Positions 17,201 through 26,355 of a DNA stretch of 64,000 bases are shown here, piece by piece. The stretch spans positions 154,426 to 218,425 of the forward strand of contig NZ_CANMDU010000004.1 of the NCBI RefSeq assembly GCF_947496775.1, given 5' to 3'. A program made the translations under genes and the position numbers. Every line of letters begins with the position of its first letter. Position 1 is the first letter of the stretch. The notes beneath the pieces are model-generated. The model was given only the letters and a program-made list of their open reading frames with translations. It did no database searches and was not told the origin of the DNA. This stretch comes from an uncultured Maribacter sp. (lineage in GTDB: Bacteria; Bacteroidota; Bacteroidia; Flavobacteriales; Flavobacteriaceae).

Positions 17201-19788
17201 TTATGCTTTACATCCGTTAAAAGCATTCCTCTTCTTTTATCACCCTTAGGAGCATTTAAACCAACATAAGTGGTATATGGTGAATATGCTTTTGTAAAAA
17301 CATCTGTGCTAAAATCACCACCATTTTCATAAACCTTAGTTATAAATGCTGCATTTAGCATTCCTGGAGCTTTTGCTGTTAATTGCGGATTTACATTAAA
17401 TTTTGCTTTTCCTTCACTATCTATCTTACCATTAAAAACTACTTGCTCTTCGCTAGAAAAACTACGAGAAGGATCATCGAAAATATAACCTGAGAATCTT
17501 TTAAAAGAAGTTGCTTTGGCTTTGAATTTTCCTGTTATATCTGCTTTTAAATTCTTTGCAATAGCTCCATGCAACCATTTTACCTCTATCTCTCCGTCTA
17601 CAGGAGACCTGCTAGATAAAACTTCTTTACTAAATGCTGTTTTTATTTTTAAACGGTTGGGCTTTATAGTCTCTATTTTAATAGTTTTTGTAAAAGAGGC
17701 TCCCCCCACTGAAACTTTTGCCAACCAATTACCTGTCACAGCATTCTCATCTGTCTTTAGATTAAAATGATAAAAATTTTGAACTCCGCCTGTTTTAACT
17801 TCCCTATGAACAACGCTATTATAAGGATCCAGAAGTTCTAATTTTACAGGATGATTTTCTGGAAGTTTATTAGCATTATCATTCAACATAAAAGAAAGAT
17901 ATATTTTATCTCCAGGGCGCCATACTCCACGTTCTGCAAAAACGAACCCTTTAATGCCTTTTTGCAATTGCGTTCCAGAAACATTAAACTTACTTACAGA
18001 AAGCGCATTGCCATCATTAAGTTTTACGTAATTTTTTTGTCCCTTGCTTTCTACAATTGCAAAAAATGGAAGTTTATACGCGTCAAAAATTGAAATGCCT
18101 TCCTGATCCGTTGTAACATTGCCTAAAGGTTGTTGTTGGTAATTATAAAAAGTAATCTTAGCTCCTGCAATAGGGGTTGTACTAACAATATCATTTACGG
18201 CAATAAAATAACTTTTATTTACTCCTTTTTTTATAGTAACACCTATATCCGTTGCTAATACATTTATACCTATTTTCTTATTATAGTAATAGGAAGTATT
18301 ACATGGGTTTTCTCTTTCGGACCAATTATAATCATAGTAATAACTGTCATAATAATCCTCTACTCCATCCCAAGAACTATCCTCTTGTTCTTCATCGAAA
18401 TTATCATTTATATCTTCCTCATCTTCAAAATTAGTAGAACTACAGGTATATAAGCTATATGTCCCTTTATAATTAAATTCTACCCTATAAATAGCACCTA
18501 CTTCTGGAGTAATTATGGTTTTTAAATCTAAAGCATGGGCAGTCCATTTTCCATGACTTCCAGAAAGCTTACTCACAAGCTCTATCTTCTTAGTAACAAT
18601 TGGCCTAGCAACACTTCTTAAATTACCTTGTCCATTAAGGTTATTATTTTGTAGAAATTGTAATATATTATTTTCATAAATCTTAAGAATCGTAATATCT
18701 ACCGCTCTTAAATTTACAGATTCAAAATTAATCTTAAGATTGCTAGAAGATGGTAAAATAGTTCCATTAGACAATAATCTTATTTGTGGTTTTAGCTCTT
18801 CAAAAGCGATACGTTCTGTAAATTTAGATTTTAATTTATTCCCGTCTGTACTTTGTATTCCATCAAAAACATCTAATTGTGCGGTTCCACTCATTTCTTT
18901 AGAAGGGTATACTTTTAAAGTATTACCCTCTACTCCATATTTGGTTTTATCATCTCCCTCTAAAACCACTAAACCTTTAAAATTTTGACCCTTTTTAATT
19001 GGGTCCGAAAAGTTTATAATAATAGTCTGATTTTCAGAAGACTCCAATGTAGCATCTAGTATTGTAAAGTTGTTCTTACCCGCTATGGTAATGGTGTTTT
19101 CGCCAGAACTTTCTATGCCCAATTTTTTTCCGCTCCACGTAAATTGAAGTTCACTATCGTCATCCAAACGTTGAATACTATCCACGATAAATGAAAATTG
19201 AGTACCCTCATTTACTCCTTCTTCAAATTTTGGTTTTATTTTCTTTCCTTGATGCGTAATAGTCAATAACGTTTTAGCTTTTTCTATAGAAAGAACATCA
19301 GAACTCCTTAATTGCCCATTTATATATTGTAATTCTTTAGAATATGATTGTACCGCATTGGTATAAACATTAAACTGTTGCTTCAGTGTTTTTACACCAA
19401 AAGTCATTTGGTGTAAATCACTCGGTAAATTTGGTAGTATAGTTTCTAAATTTAATAGGAAAGAATACTCTGTATCTTGTTCTAAAGGGGCCTCTGGTAT
19501 AAAAGCAATAGTACGGTTATCTAAAATCATTACTTTGCCTGCTACTTTTGGGGTAATTTTAAATACACTTTTGTCCAATTCTACCCCATTTTCCCAGTCC
19601 TTAATGGGGTCATTAAAAACAACTCTAATATCCGATTTTACCGAGATAATACCATGGGTAACTTCAGAGACATATTCCTGATATTTACTTAAATCATCAA
19701 AATTAGAATCATCCATTTTACTCTTAGGATTACATCCAATTAAGAGCATTATAAGACTAAGGAATTGAATTGAAAAGCGGATTTTCAT
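14272..19788 (-). CDS. Bacterial alpha-2-macroglobulin lipoprotein
   Basis: This 1838-residue protein starts with a lipoprotein signal (lipobox LIGC, Cys19). It continues through many beta-sandwich MG domains, an MG2-like segment (GFVFAERGVWRPGDKIYLSFML), the bait region and an A2M domain (SIAIVDEGLLDLTRFKTPNP). The thioester motif GCVEQ is intact (Cys1397, Gln1400), followed by a helical alpha/alpha-barrel domain rich in Trp and Tyr and a terminal MG10-like domain. It probably traps proteases in the periplasm and works with PBP1C in repairing damaged envelope. There is an acidic Asp/Glu/Tyr-rich insertion at about residues 460-495. The length is usual for the flavobacterial type. Confidence 0.9.
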   Translation of the reverse strand: MKIRFSIQFLSLIMLLIGCNPKSKMDDSNFDDLSKYQEYVSEVTHGIISVKSDIRVVFNDPIKDWENGVELDKSVFKITPKVAGKVMILDNRTIAFIPEAPLEQDTEYSFLLNLETILPNLPSDLHQMTFGVKTLKQQFNVYTNAVQSYSKELQYINGQLRSSDVLSIEKAKTLLTITHQGKKIKPKFEEGVNEGTQFSFIVDSIQRLDDDSELQFTWSGKKLGIESSGENTITIAGKNNFTILDATLESSENQTIIINFSDPIKKGQNFKGLVVLEGDDKTKYGVEGNTLKVYPSKEMSGTAQLDVFDGIQSTDGNKLKSKFTERIAFEELKPQIRLLSNGTILPSSSNLKINFESVNLRAVDITILKIYENNILQFLQNNNLNGQGNLRSVARPIVTKKIELVSKLSGSHGKWTAHALDLKTIITPEVGAIYRVEFNYKGTYSLYTCSSTNFEDEEDINDNFDEEQEDSSWDGVEDYYDSYYYDYNWSERENPCNTSYYYNKKIGINVLATDIGVTIKKGVNKSYFIAVNDIVSTTPIAGAKITFYNYQQQPLGNVTTDQEGISIFDAYKLPFFAIVESKGQKNYVKLNDGNALSVSKFNVSGTQLQKGIKGFVFAERGVWRPGDKIYLSFMLNDNANKLPENHPVKLELLDPYNSVVHREVKTGGVQNFYHFNLKTDENAVTGNWLAKVSVGGASFTKTIKIETIKPNRLKIKTAFSKEVLSSRSPVDGEIEVKWLHGAIAKNLKADITGKFKAKATSFKRFSGYIFDDPSRSFSSEEQVVFNGKIDSEGKAKFNVNPQLTAKAPGMLNAAFITKVYENGGDFSTDVFTKAYSPYTTYVGLNAPKGDKRRGMLLTDVKHKFEVVSVDENGKPKAVNNLKVTVHKVNWRWWWDTSADNLSSYSSSQYREEIFTKNISTDSNGKASFDFELKYPDWGRYLVRVEDTKGGHATGKTIYVDWPGWAGKSKKNDPSAATMLAFSTDKENYNVGENATVSFPSSEGGRALVTVENGSEVLESLWVETAKEETKFTLPITELYTPNVFIHITLLQPHASTLNDNPIRLYGLVPIAVENPETKLEPVVSMPDVLRPEEEIKVTVKENKGKAMTYSIAIVDEGLLDLTRFKTPNPWNTFYAKEALGVKTWDVYDDVIGAFGGKINQVFAIGGDDELAGAKNKKANRFKPMVVHLGAFELKAGKSKSHKIQIPKYVGSVRTMVVAGDVAKEAYGIAEKTTPVRKPLMILASLPRKITPGEKVTLPVTVFAMEKKVKNVTLKIKQDKAFTVEGGNSQSLSFSEPDEKMAYFTLNVSDFNGIGKVIVEASGNGEKASFEIPIDVVNPNPMTSKAEYIVLDANSEKTVSLESFGINGSNSVDLELSTLPAMNFNGRMQQLIRYPHGCVEQTTSGAFPQLFLNSIFDLDSNKKKRIQQNIESAIKRLGGFQLANGGLGYWPGQKEANDWGTTYAGHFLLEAEKRGYVLPIGFKSSWVNYQQQKAKQWRNSSTNSSLAQAYRLYTLALSGNADIASMNRLRETKELSNTAYFKLAAAYAQIGQTKVAKDLLLKAKWVFTNKKSSYTYGSALRNKSMALETVVLLQDQLKAHQLAKEIAAVLSEKRWLSTQETAYSLLSMAKFADMVGGKGVNAGISINGKSDKIKTSKTLINKNFEIKKGTNSVVIQNKEPNVLYVSIVNNGILPVGTEKTIAQNLIANVAYKNRDGSRIDISEISQGTDFVAEVSLTNTSSNKLKDMALSQIFPSGWEIVNTRFTDFGSFAENNVTHTDIRDDRANFYFDMKSKETKTFRVLLNASYLGTYYLPGVQAEAMYNNDYMVRTKGQWVKVAR

Positions 19789-20118
19789 TTGTTTAAATTT
19801 TATGTAAATGTAATAGTGTTCCGATTATAATACATCCCAGTTTACCATGAAAATTATACCTTTTTCTAAAAAGAAATTTAAAGATAAAAATGTACTACAA
19901 CGCACTATATGGAACAACGTGTTTTCTGTCGGAAAAAGTATATATTTCAACTATAAAGTGGTATTTCATCGAAAAAAAGCAAAATTTTACCCTAGCAATA
20001 CAATAATTCTTTAATATTACACCTGTTGCAATCCCCTAGGCTACAAATTAGAACATTAGAATCCCCATTCTTTCTACCTACTTAATAGAAAAACACCTAC
20101 TTGCAAATAGAACATTGT
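19789..20118. other. Intergenic region, divergent promoters expected
   Basis: These 330 bases separate the minus-strand alpha-2-macroglobulin gene from the plus-strand CAP lipoprotein gene. They should hold both promoters, but I found no exact TAnnTTTG on either strand and no hairpin or ORF worth reporting. Confidence 0.4.
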
Positions 20119-20592
20119 ATGAAAATGAGTGTGCAAAAAGCATTCTTAGTTTTATTTGTATTTGTGGCTTTCTCTTGTAGTAAGGAGACCGCGAAAGATA
20201 CAAACATAGAAGCTGAGAATATTGAAATAGTAGAATCCGAATTGTTGGATATAGTCAATGACTACAGAGTATCTTTAGGTTATAGTTCATTAGAACATAA
20301 TAGTATAGCTTACGAACAGGCCAACAAACACAATGACTATATGATTTCTAGAGGCGATTTAAGTCATGATAATTTTAGCTCAAGAGCTTCTGCAATTTCC
20401 ATTGAGTTAAATGCCGAATTTGTAGCAGAAAATGTTGCCAAAGATTACGCTACCGCTAATGAAGCCTTTAAAGGTTGGTTAGCTAGTAGTAGCCACAAAA
20501 AAACAATGGAAGGGGAATTTACACATACTGCCGTAAGTGTAAAAAAAGACAGCAACAATAAGTTGTATTTTACTCAACTCTTCTTTAGGTAA
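20119..20592 (+). CDS. CAP (SCP/PR1)-domain lipoprotein
   Basis: This 157-residue protein starts with a lipoprotein signal (FVFVAFSC, Cys20). A TTG at 20101 would add six residues before it, so I prefer the ATG at 20119. The mature part is a short CAP domain: IVNDYRVSLGYSSLEHNSIAYEQANKHNDYMISRGDLSHDNF, then FVAENVAKDYATANEAFKGWLASSSHKKTM and a terminal strand pair. Both conserved His positions of CAP proteins (the SHDNF His and the SSHK His) are present, with acidic partners. Function in bacteria is poorly defined; candidates are hydrolysis or ligand binding at the cell surface. Confidence 0.85.
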   Translation: MKMSVQKAFLVLFVFVAFSCSKETAKDTNIEAENIEIVESELLDIVNDYRVSLGYSSLEHNSIAYEQANKHNDYMISRGDLSHDNFSSRASAISIELNAEFVAENVAKDYATANEAFKGWLASSSHKKTMEGEFTHTAVSVKKDSNNKLYFTQLFFR

Positions 20593-20624
20593 ACACTTTA
20601 AAGACATTTTGTTTAAATTTGATA

Positions 20625-20651
20625 ACATCAACCCTTGGTTGGTGTTTTTTT
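20625..20651 (+). terminator. Intrinsic terminator after the CAP lipoprotein gene
   Basis: ACATCAACC and GGTTGGTGT form a stem with one mismatch and a three-base loop, followed by a run of seven Ts. It lies 33 bases after the stop codon at 20592. Confidence 0.75.
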
Positions 20652-20667
20652 ATATTTATAAAATAAA

Positions 20668-20733
20668 CGACCTCGGGACAAGCCCGTTAGGCATTCATTA
20701 GAAACTAATTTTTGTTTCGAGGCAAGCCTCGAT
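20668..20733. repeat. REP-like palindromic cluster
   Basis: Two short GC-rich palindromes, CGGGACAAGCCCG (20674-20686) and TCGAGGCAAGCCTCGA (20717-20732), stand out from the AT-rich surroundings and share the ACAAGCC/GCAAGCC centre. A related CGGGCAAACCCG occurs at about 28216. Spaced palindromes of this kind are typical of dispersed REP-like repeats. Confidence 0.5.
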
Positions 20734-20770
20734 GCATATAAATCTCAATTATCGAGTAAAACAATATTTT

Positions 20771-21304
20771 ATGACTATAGCTCCTCCTTTTAACTTAACA
20801 AAATGGATAACAGAAAATAGGGACCTCCTTAAACCACCTGTAGGAAATAAAAACCTATACAAAGAATCGGGAGATTATATTGTAATGATTGTTGCTGGTC
20901 CAAATGCCAGAAAAGACTACCATTATAATGAAACAGAAGAACTCTTTTTTCAACTCGAAGGAAATATAGAAGTACATATCCAAGAAAATGGAGAGAAAAA
21001 AACAATGAAACTAGGTCCGGGGGATATGTATTTACATCCTGCAAAAATACCGCATTCTCCTGTAAGGTATAAAGACTCTATAGGATTAGTAATTGAGCGC
21101 AAAAGAGTAGATTTAAATGCTGAAGATGGGTTATTATGGTTTTGCGATACCTGTAATCATAAACTTTATGAAACTTATTTTAAATTAAATGATATTGAAA
21201 AAGATTTTCTAAACCACTTTAAGCATTTTTATAGCTCTCCGGCACTGCTCAGTTGTGATAATTGTGGTGCCAAAATGCCCGTTGACGAAAGATTTACTCA
21301 ATAA
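20771..21304 (+). CDS. 3-hydroxyanthranilate 3,4-dioxygenase
   Basis: This 177-residue cupin enzyme opens the ring of 3-hydroxyanthranilate in the kynurenine pathway, giving a precursor of quinolinate and NAD. With the ATG at 20771, iron ligands His51, Glu57 and His95 fall at the expected positions (KDYHYNETEELF and AKIPHSP). The C-terminal rubredoxin-like iron site is also complete, with Cys125/Cys128 (CDTC) and Cys162/Cys165 (CDNC), as in bacterial enzymes. The upstream in-frame start at 20732 adds 13 residues lying in a REP-like palindrome and is unlikely. It is followed by a DUF1304 gene and an aldehyde dehydrogenase gene. Confidence 0.93.
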   Translation: MTIAPPFNLTKWITENRDLLKPPVGNKNLYKESGDYIVMIVAGPNARKDYHYNETEELFFQLEGNIEVHIQENGEKKTMKLGPGDMYLHPAKIPHSPVRYKDSIGLVIERKRVDLNAEDGLLWFCDTCNHKLYETYFKLNDIEKDFLNHFKHFYSSPALLSCDNCGAKMPVDERFTQ

Positions 21305-21387
21305 TCGAGATTTAAATAAAATTTAATTTATAATGAATCCTTAACAAGCTTGTCTTATATAATATGGCTTACTAAAAAAGAGTAATT

Positions 21388-21747
21388 ATGAATATTATTT
21401 TAAAATTTTTAATTGGAGTAATTGCTCTACTACATTTTTACTTTCTGTGGCTAGAGATGTTTGCGTGGACCACCAAAGGAAGAAAGGTCTTTAAAAAATT
21501 TCCTCCGGATATGTTTGAACCGACCAAATCCATGGCTGCAAATCAAGGTCTTTATAATGGTTTTTTGGCTTCAGGGCTTTCATGGACATTTTTTATCTCG
21601 GACCAGAAATGGGCAAATAATGTAGCCCTATTTTTTTTAGGCTGCGTAGCAATTGCCGGTATTTACGGTGCCATCTCTGTCAGTAAAAAAATATTTTATA
21701 TACAAGCATTACCGGCTCTTGTAGCCATTCTACTTATTCTAATTTAG
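21388..21747 (+). CDS. DUF1304 membrane protein
   Basis: This 119-residue protein has four hydrophobic helices. The family signature is clear: LHFYFLWLEMFAW in helix 1, MAANQGLYNGFLASGL ahead of helix 2, and KWANNVALFFLGCVAIAGIYGA in helix 3. DUF1304 proteins are small inner-membrane proteins of unknown function, often next to catabolic or stress genes. There is no signal peptide. It sits 83 bases after the dioxygenase gene and 96 bases before the aldehyde dehydrogenase gene, so co-transcription is possible but not shown. Confidence 0.8.
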   Translation: MNIILKFLIGVIALLHFYFLWLEMFAWTTKGRKVFKKFPPDMFEPTKSMAANQGLYNGFLASGLSWTFFISDQKWANNVALFFLGCVAIAGIYGAISVSKKIFYIQALPALVAILLILI

Positions 21748-21798
21748 CTCTACCGTAAGCAGGTATAATTAACTACTAGGATAAACCAGTTTATTTCG

Positions 21799-21806
21799 TA
21801 GATTTG
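21799..21806 (+). promoter_or_regulatory. Promoter -10 (TAnnTTTG) for the aldehyde dehydrogenase gene
   Basis: TAGATTTG matches the Bacteroidota -10 exactly and lies 37 bases before the ATG at 21844. No TTG was found at the expected -33 spacing. Confidence 0.4.
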
Positions 21807-21843
21807 CTGAAAATTTAACAATAAGTATTCAAAAAGTTATAAA

Positions 21844-23397
21844 ATGTCAAAAATAGCAGAAGCATTCGGAATACAAGAAGCCCTTAAACAATTAGGTATA
21901 AATGAAATTAATGAAGGAACTTCAACAGGTTCTTATCATTTTTCAAATGGAGATTTAATTGTATCTTATTCCCCTGTAGATGGTAAGTTAATAGGAAAGG
22001 TAAAAGCAACTACCCAAGAAGATTACAATAAAATGATGCAAACTGCAACTGCAGCGTTTACGGAATGGAAAACAAAACCTGCTCCACTTAGGGGAGAGAT
22101 AGTACGCCAATTTGGAGAAAAATTAAGAGAAAAAAAGGAAGCTCTAGGTAAACTTGTTTCTTATGAAATGGGAAAAAGTTACCAAGAAGGTTTAGGTGAA
22201 GTGCAAGAAATGATAGACATCTGCGATTTTGCTGTAGGTCTTTCTCGCCAATTACATGGTTTAACTATGCATTCTGAAAGACCTGGACATAGAATGTACG
22301 AGCAATATCACCCTCTTGGCGTTGTTGGTATTATTTCGGCTTTTAATTTTCCTGTTGCTGTTTGGGCATGGAATACGGCATTAGCATGGATTTGTGGTGA
22401 TGTTTGTGTTTGGAAACCTTCTGAAAAAGCTCCAATCTGCGGAATCGCTTGTCAAAATATTGCTGCCGAAGTATTTAAAGCAAATGGATTGCCTGAAGGA
22501 ATATGTAATCTAATAAATGGAGATTACCAAGTAGGAGAAATGATTACCAAAGACCCTAGAATTCCATTAGTATCTGCAACGGGTTCTACTAGAATGGGTA
22601 AAATTGTAGCACAAGAAGTTGCTGGTAGATTAGGGAAATCTTTATTAGAGTTAGGAGGTAATAATGCAATTATTGTTACTCCTGATGCCGATATTAAAAT
22701 GACTGTAATTGGTGCTGTATTTGGCGCTGTAGGTACTGCCGGACAACGTTGTACTTCTACCCGTAGATTAATTATTCATGAAAGCGTTTATGATACCGTT
22801 AAAGATGCTGTAGTAAAAGCTTATGGCCAATTACGAATTGGTAACCCATTAGACGAAAATAATCATGTAGGACCTATTATAGATACTGATGCTGTAAAAA
22901 TGTATGAAAATGCATTAGAACAAGTAGTTACAGAAGGAGGAAACGTAATTGTTGAAGGCGGTGTTCTTTCTGGAGAAGGTTATGCGTCTGGATGTTATGT
23001 AAAACCTGCAATTGCAGAAGCGCAACCACATTATAAAATTGTTCAACACGAGACTTTTGCACCCATACTTTATCTACTGAAATATTCTGGAGACGTACAT
23101 AATGCAATAGCTATTCAAAATGAAGTAGCGCAAGGGTTAAGCTCTGCGATTATGACCAATAACTTACGAGAAGCTGAAGCTTTCTTATCCGTTCAAGGTT
23201 CTGACTGCGGTATCGCTAATGTAAATATAGGTACATCTGGTGCAGAAATAGGTGGTGCCTTTGGCGGAGAAAAAGAAACCGGAGGTGGCAGAGAAAGTGG
23301 ATCTGATGCTTGGAAGGTATATATGCGACGCCAAACCAACACCATTAATTATACCACCGAATTACCATTAGCACAGGGTATAAAATTCGATTTATAA
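21844..23397 (+). CDS. amaB: ALDH7-type aldehyde dehydrogenase (aminoadipate-semialdehyde-like)
   Basis: This 517-residue enzyme belongs to the ALDH7/antiquitin group, which oxidises alpha-aminoadipic semialdehyde in lysine breakdown using NAD. The active-site Cys303 is in GTAGQRCTS and the general base Glu269 in LLELGGNN. SAFNFPVAVWAWNTALA is the typical NAD-binding opening, and the C-terminus carries EIGGAFGGEKETGGGRESGSDAWK, characteristic of ALDH7. Proximity to 3-hydroxyanthranilate dioxygenase might suggest a tryptophan-catabolic substrate, but the sequence signature fits the aminoadipate group better. A strong terminator follows 25 bases after its stop. Confidence 0.85.
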   Translation: MSKIAEAFGIQEALKQLGINEINEGTSTGSYHFSNGDLIVSYSPVDGKLIGKVKATTQEDYNKMMQTATAAFTEWKTKPAPLRGEIVRQFGEKLREKKEALGKLVSYEMGKSYQEGLGEVQEMIDICDFAVGLSRQLHGLTMHSERPGHRMYEQYHPLGVVGIISAFNFPVAVWAWNTALAWICGDVCVWKPSEKAPICGIACQNIAAEVFKANGLPEGICNLINGDYQVGEMITKDPRIPLVSATGSTRMGKIVAQEVAGRLGKSLLELGGNNAIIVTPDADIKMTVIGAVFGAVGTAGQRCTSTRRLIIHESVYDTVKDAVVKAYGQLRIGNPLDENNHVGPIIDTDAVKMYENALEQVVTEGGNVIVEGGVLSGEGYASGCYVKPAIAEAQPHYKIVQHETFAPILYLLKYSGDVHNAIAIQNEVAQGLSSAIMTNNLREAEAFLSVQGSDCGIANVNIGTSGAEIGGAFGGEKETGGGRESGSDAWKVYMRRQTNTINYTTELPLAQGIKFDL

Positions 23398-23422
23398 GCT
23401 AACAAAAAGATTAATACATTTA

Positions 23423-23455
23423 AAAGACCCTAATGCTAACAACATTAGGGTCTTT
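23423..23455 (+). terminator. Intrinsic terminator after the aldehyde dehydrogenase gene
   Basis: The 13-base perfect arms AAAGACCCTAATG and CATTAGGGTCTTT enclose a seven-base loop. The flanking As and Ts would let it act in either direction. Confidence 0.85.
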
Positions 23456-23487
23456 AAATAACTAAACAGACTAATTTAAGTTATTTC

Positions 23488-23530
23488 ATCTTTAACCCAA
23501 TGCCGTAACGTGGTCGGGAGGGTTAAAGAT
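23488..23530. other. Hairpin of unknown role upstream of the OmpA-like gene
   Basis: The perfect 11-base arms ATCTTTAACCC and GGGTTAAAGAT enclose a 21-base loop richer in G and C than its surroundings. No T-run follows, so it is not a normal terminator. The rest of the 334-base gap has nothing else I recognise. Confidence 0.45.
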
Positions 23531-23731
23531 TCAAAAATAATTCAATACAAAAATACTTCCTTCCGTAACCAAATTCATTTAGATTTATATAGTTCGATAG
23601 AAACTCTGTGTATTTGGTTCATCTTTCCCTACAAATTGCCAATTGTTACTACCTTGATTTTTAGTGTTTAATAAGAATATTGTAAGATATTTTTAATACA
23701 TTGTAGTCTAAACACTAAATGAATTTTAACA

Positions 23732-24637
23732 ATGACAAAAACAACTACGAATCTGCTAGGGATTTTTATTACCATTCTAGCGGGTACTTATTTTTACATT
23801 ACGTGCTGTAGCGAATGCGGCGCCACTGTAAAAAAAGAACCTGTAAATGAGACGGTAATTCCAGCAAAACCAACTGCCACGTCTTATCCTTTTGCTTTTA
23901 GCGATGGAGATTACGCGTACAACGACAATGACAACTACAACTTTAACGCATCAACATCTTCTATACTTATGCCTTTATCTGGTAAAGTAGAAGAGGGTAT
24001 TGCGAGTCTTAAATCTTTTTTAGGAGAAAATGCATCTAAAGTTATAAACATCACTGGATATTATAAAAGTGATGAAACCAATGACTCTGCATTTCCAAAC
24101 TTAGGTTTAGCAAGGGCAAATTCTGTAAAAAACCATTTGGTAGCTAATGGAATACATTCTACACAGATAAATACCTTTGGTAGTTTAAAAGATGAAATGG
24201 TAGCTAAGGATAATATCTTTTTAGGTCCAATTGCTTATGGATTAGATAACAAAGCTGAAAATGTAGATGATGAACTGCAAGCGCTTTATGAAAAAATCAA
24301 AGCTAATCCGTTGGTTCTTCACTTTAATACTGCTCAAACTTCTATTAATCTTAATGCCGATCAACGCCAAAAGGTTGCTGACATATCTAGATATCTAGAT
24401 AAAGTAGATGGCGCTTCTGCGAACGTTATTGGGCACACGGATAATACTGGAAATCGTAATACCAATATTATCCTTGGACAAGAGCGTGCTGATTTTGGAA
24501 AAGCCTATCTAGTAAGAAATGGTATCTCCGAAACTAAAATAAATTCCTCTTCCAAAGGCCCAGATAACCCTGTTGCAAGTAATGCTACAGAAGAAGGTAG
24601 AGCTGAAAATAGAAGAACCGTAATTACACTAAACTAA
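23732..24637 (+). CDS. OmpA-domain envelope protein
   Basis: This 301-residue protein has an N-terminal hydrophobic anchor (LLGIFITILAGTYFYITCC), possibly ending in a lipoprotein-like Cys. A spacer follows, then an OmpA-like peptidoglycan-binding domain at about 190-300: LHFNTAQTSINLNADQRQKVADISRYL, then VIGHTDNTGNRNTNIILGQERAD and ENRRTVITLN. The Asp and Arg that contact diaminopimelate are present (HTDNTG, and the final ENRR). Residues 75-160 look like a degenerate second copy, with ITGYYKSDE and LGLARANSVKNHLVANGI. It is followed 27 bases later by a membrane-anchored helix-hairpin-helix protein, probably in one operon. Confidence 0.8.
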   Translation: MTKTTTNLLGIFITILAGTYFYITCCSECGATVKKEPVNETVIPAKPTATSYPFAFSDGDYAYNDNDNYNFNASTSSILMPLSGKVEEGIASLKSFLGENASKVINITGYYKSDETNDSAFPNLGLARANSVKNHLVANGIHSTQINTFGSLKDEMVAKDNIFLGPIAYGLDNKAENVDDELQALYEKIKANPLVLHFNTAQTSINLNADQRQKVADISRYLDKVDGASANVIGHTDNTGNRNTNIILGQERADFGKAYLVRNGISETKINSSSKGPDNPVASNATEEGRAENRRTVITLN

Positions 24638-24664
24638 ATAACTAACATTAAAAACTAAAAAAAT

Positions 24665-25213
24665 ATGGATTTTGCAAATATGAACATCTGGTGCTGGTTA
24701 ATTCCTTTCTTAGTAGGAGCAATTTGTGCTTACTTTGGGTATCTTATAGGAAAAGGGAAAACTACAACAATAGATAATAGCGCAGAGTTAAAATTGTTAG
24801 AAACTAAAAATGCTAAATTACAAGCAGACTTAGATGCTTGTAACGGCAAATTATCGGTAAAAGCCGCCACTCCAGTTGCGTCCTTTGCTGCTGGCGCTGC
24901 GATTGCCTCTATACCTTTTGATTCGGCAGCTGCAAAAGCAGCCTTTGGAAAAGCTGTAAAAGAAGATGATTTAAAAATAGTAGAAGGTATTGGCCCCAAA
25001 ATTTCAGGAATGTTTATTGATTCTGGAATTAAAACTTGGAAAGCTTTATCTGAAGCAACGGTTGCGGAATGCCAAAAAGTATTAGATGGTGGCGGAGATC
25101 GTTATAAAATACACGACCCAGCATCATGGCCAATGCAAGCCAAAATGGCTTACGAAGGTAAATGGAAAGAGCTTGCAAAATGGCAAGACGAACATGATCA
25201 TGGAAAATTATAA
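24665..25213 (+). CDS. Membrane-anchored helix-hairpin-helix protein
   Basis: This 182-residue protein has a single membrane helix at residues 9-30 (WLIPFLVGAICAYFGYLIG), then a short coiled-coil-like stretch (AELKLLETKNAKLQADLDAC), an Ala-rich linker and a C-terminal domain at about 105-182. The last begins DDLKIVEGIGPKISGMFIDSGIKTWKALSEAT, a helix-hairpin-helix of the type in DUF4332 and flap-endonuclease-like proteins, and ends with a Trp-rich HDPASWPMQAKMAYEGKW motif. The helix-hairpin-helix suggests binding to nucleic acid or to a protein. It is paired with the OmpA-like gene upstream. Confidence 0.75.
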   Translation: MDFANMNIWCWLIPFLVGAICAYFGYLIGKGKTTTIDNSAELKLLETKNAKLQADLDACNGKLSVKAATPVASFAAGAAIASIPFDSAAAKAAFGKAVKEDDLKIVEGIGPKISGMFIDSGIKTWKALSEATVAECQKVLDGGGDRYKIHDPASWPMQAKMAYEGKWKELAKWQDEHDHGKL

Positions 25214-25234
25214 TACAATCCAACCATACCTAAA

Positions 25235-25268
25235 AAAAACCCGATCTAATTGAATAGATCGGGTTTTT
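25235..25268. terminator. Bidirectional terminator between convergent genes
   Basis: AAAAACCCGATCTA and TAGATCGGGTTTTT form 14-base arms around a six-base loop. It lies between the stops at 25213 (+) and 25290 (-) and can terminate both transcripts. Confidence 0.9.
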
Positions 25269-25289
25269 AATTTTTTAAAAATATATACT

Positions 25290-26285
<996 letters not shown>

Positions 26286-26355
26286 ATATCTAATTATTTT
26301 TTGCTAAGTTCGGTAATAATATACTTATTTCTACCCTTATTCTACATCAATTTAA

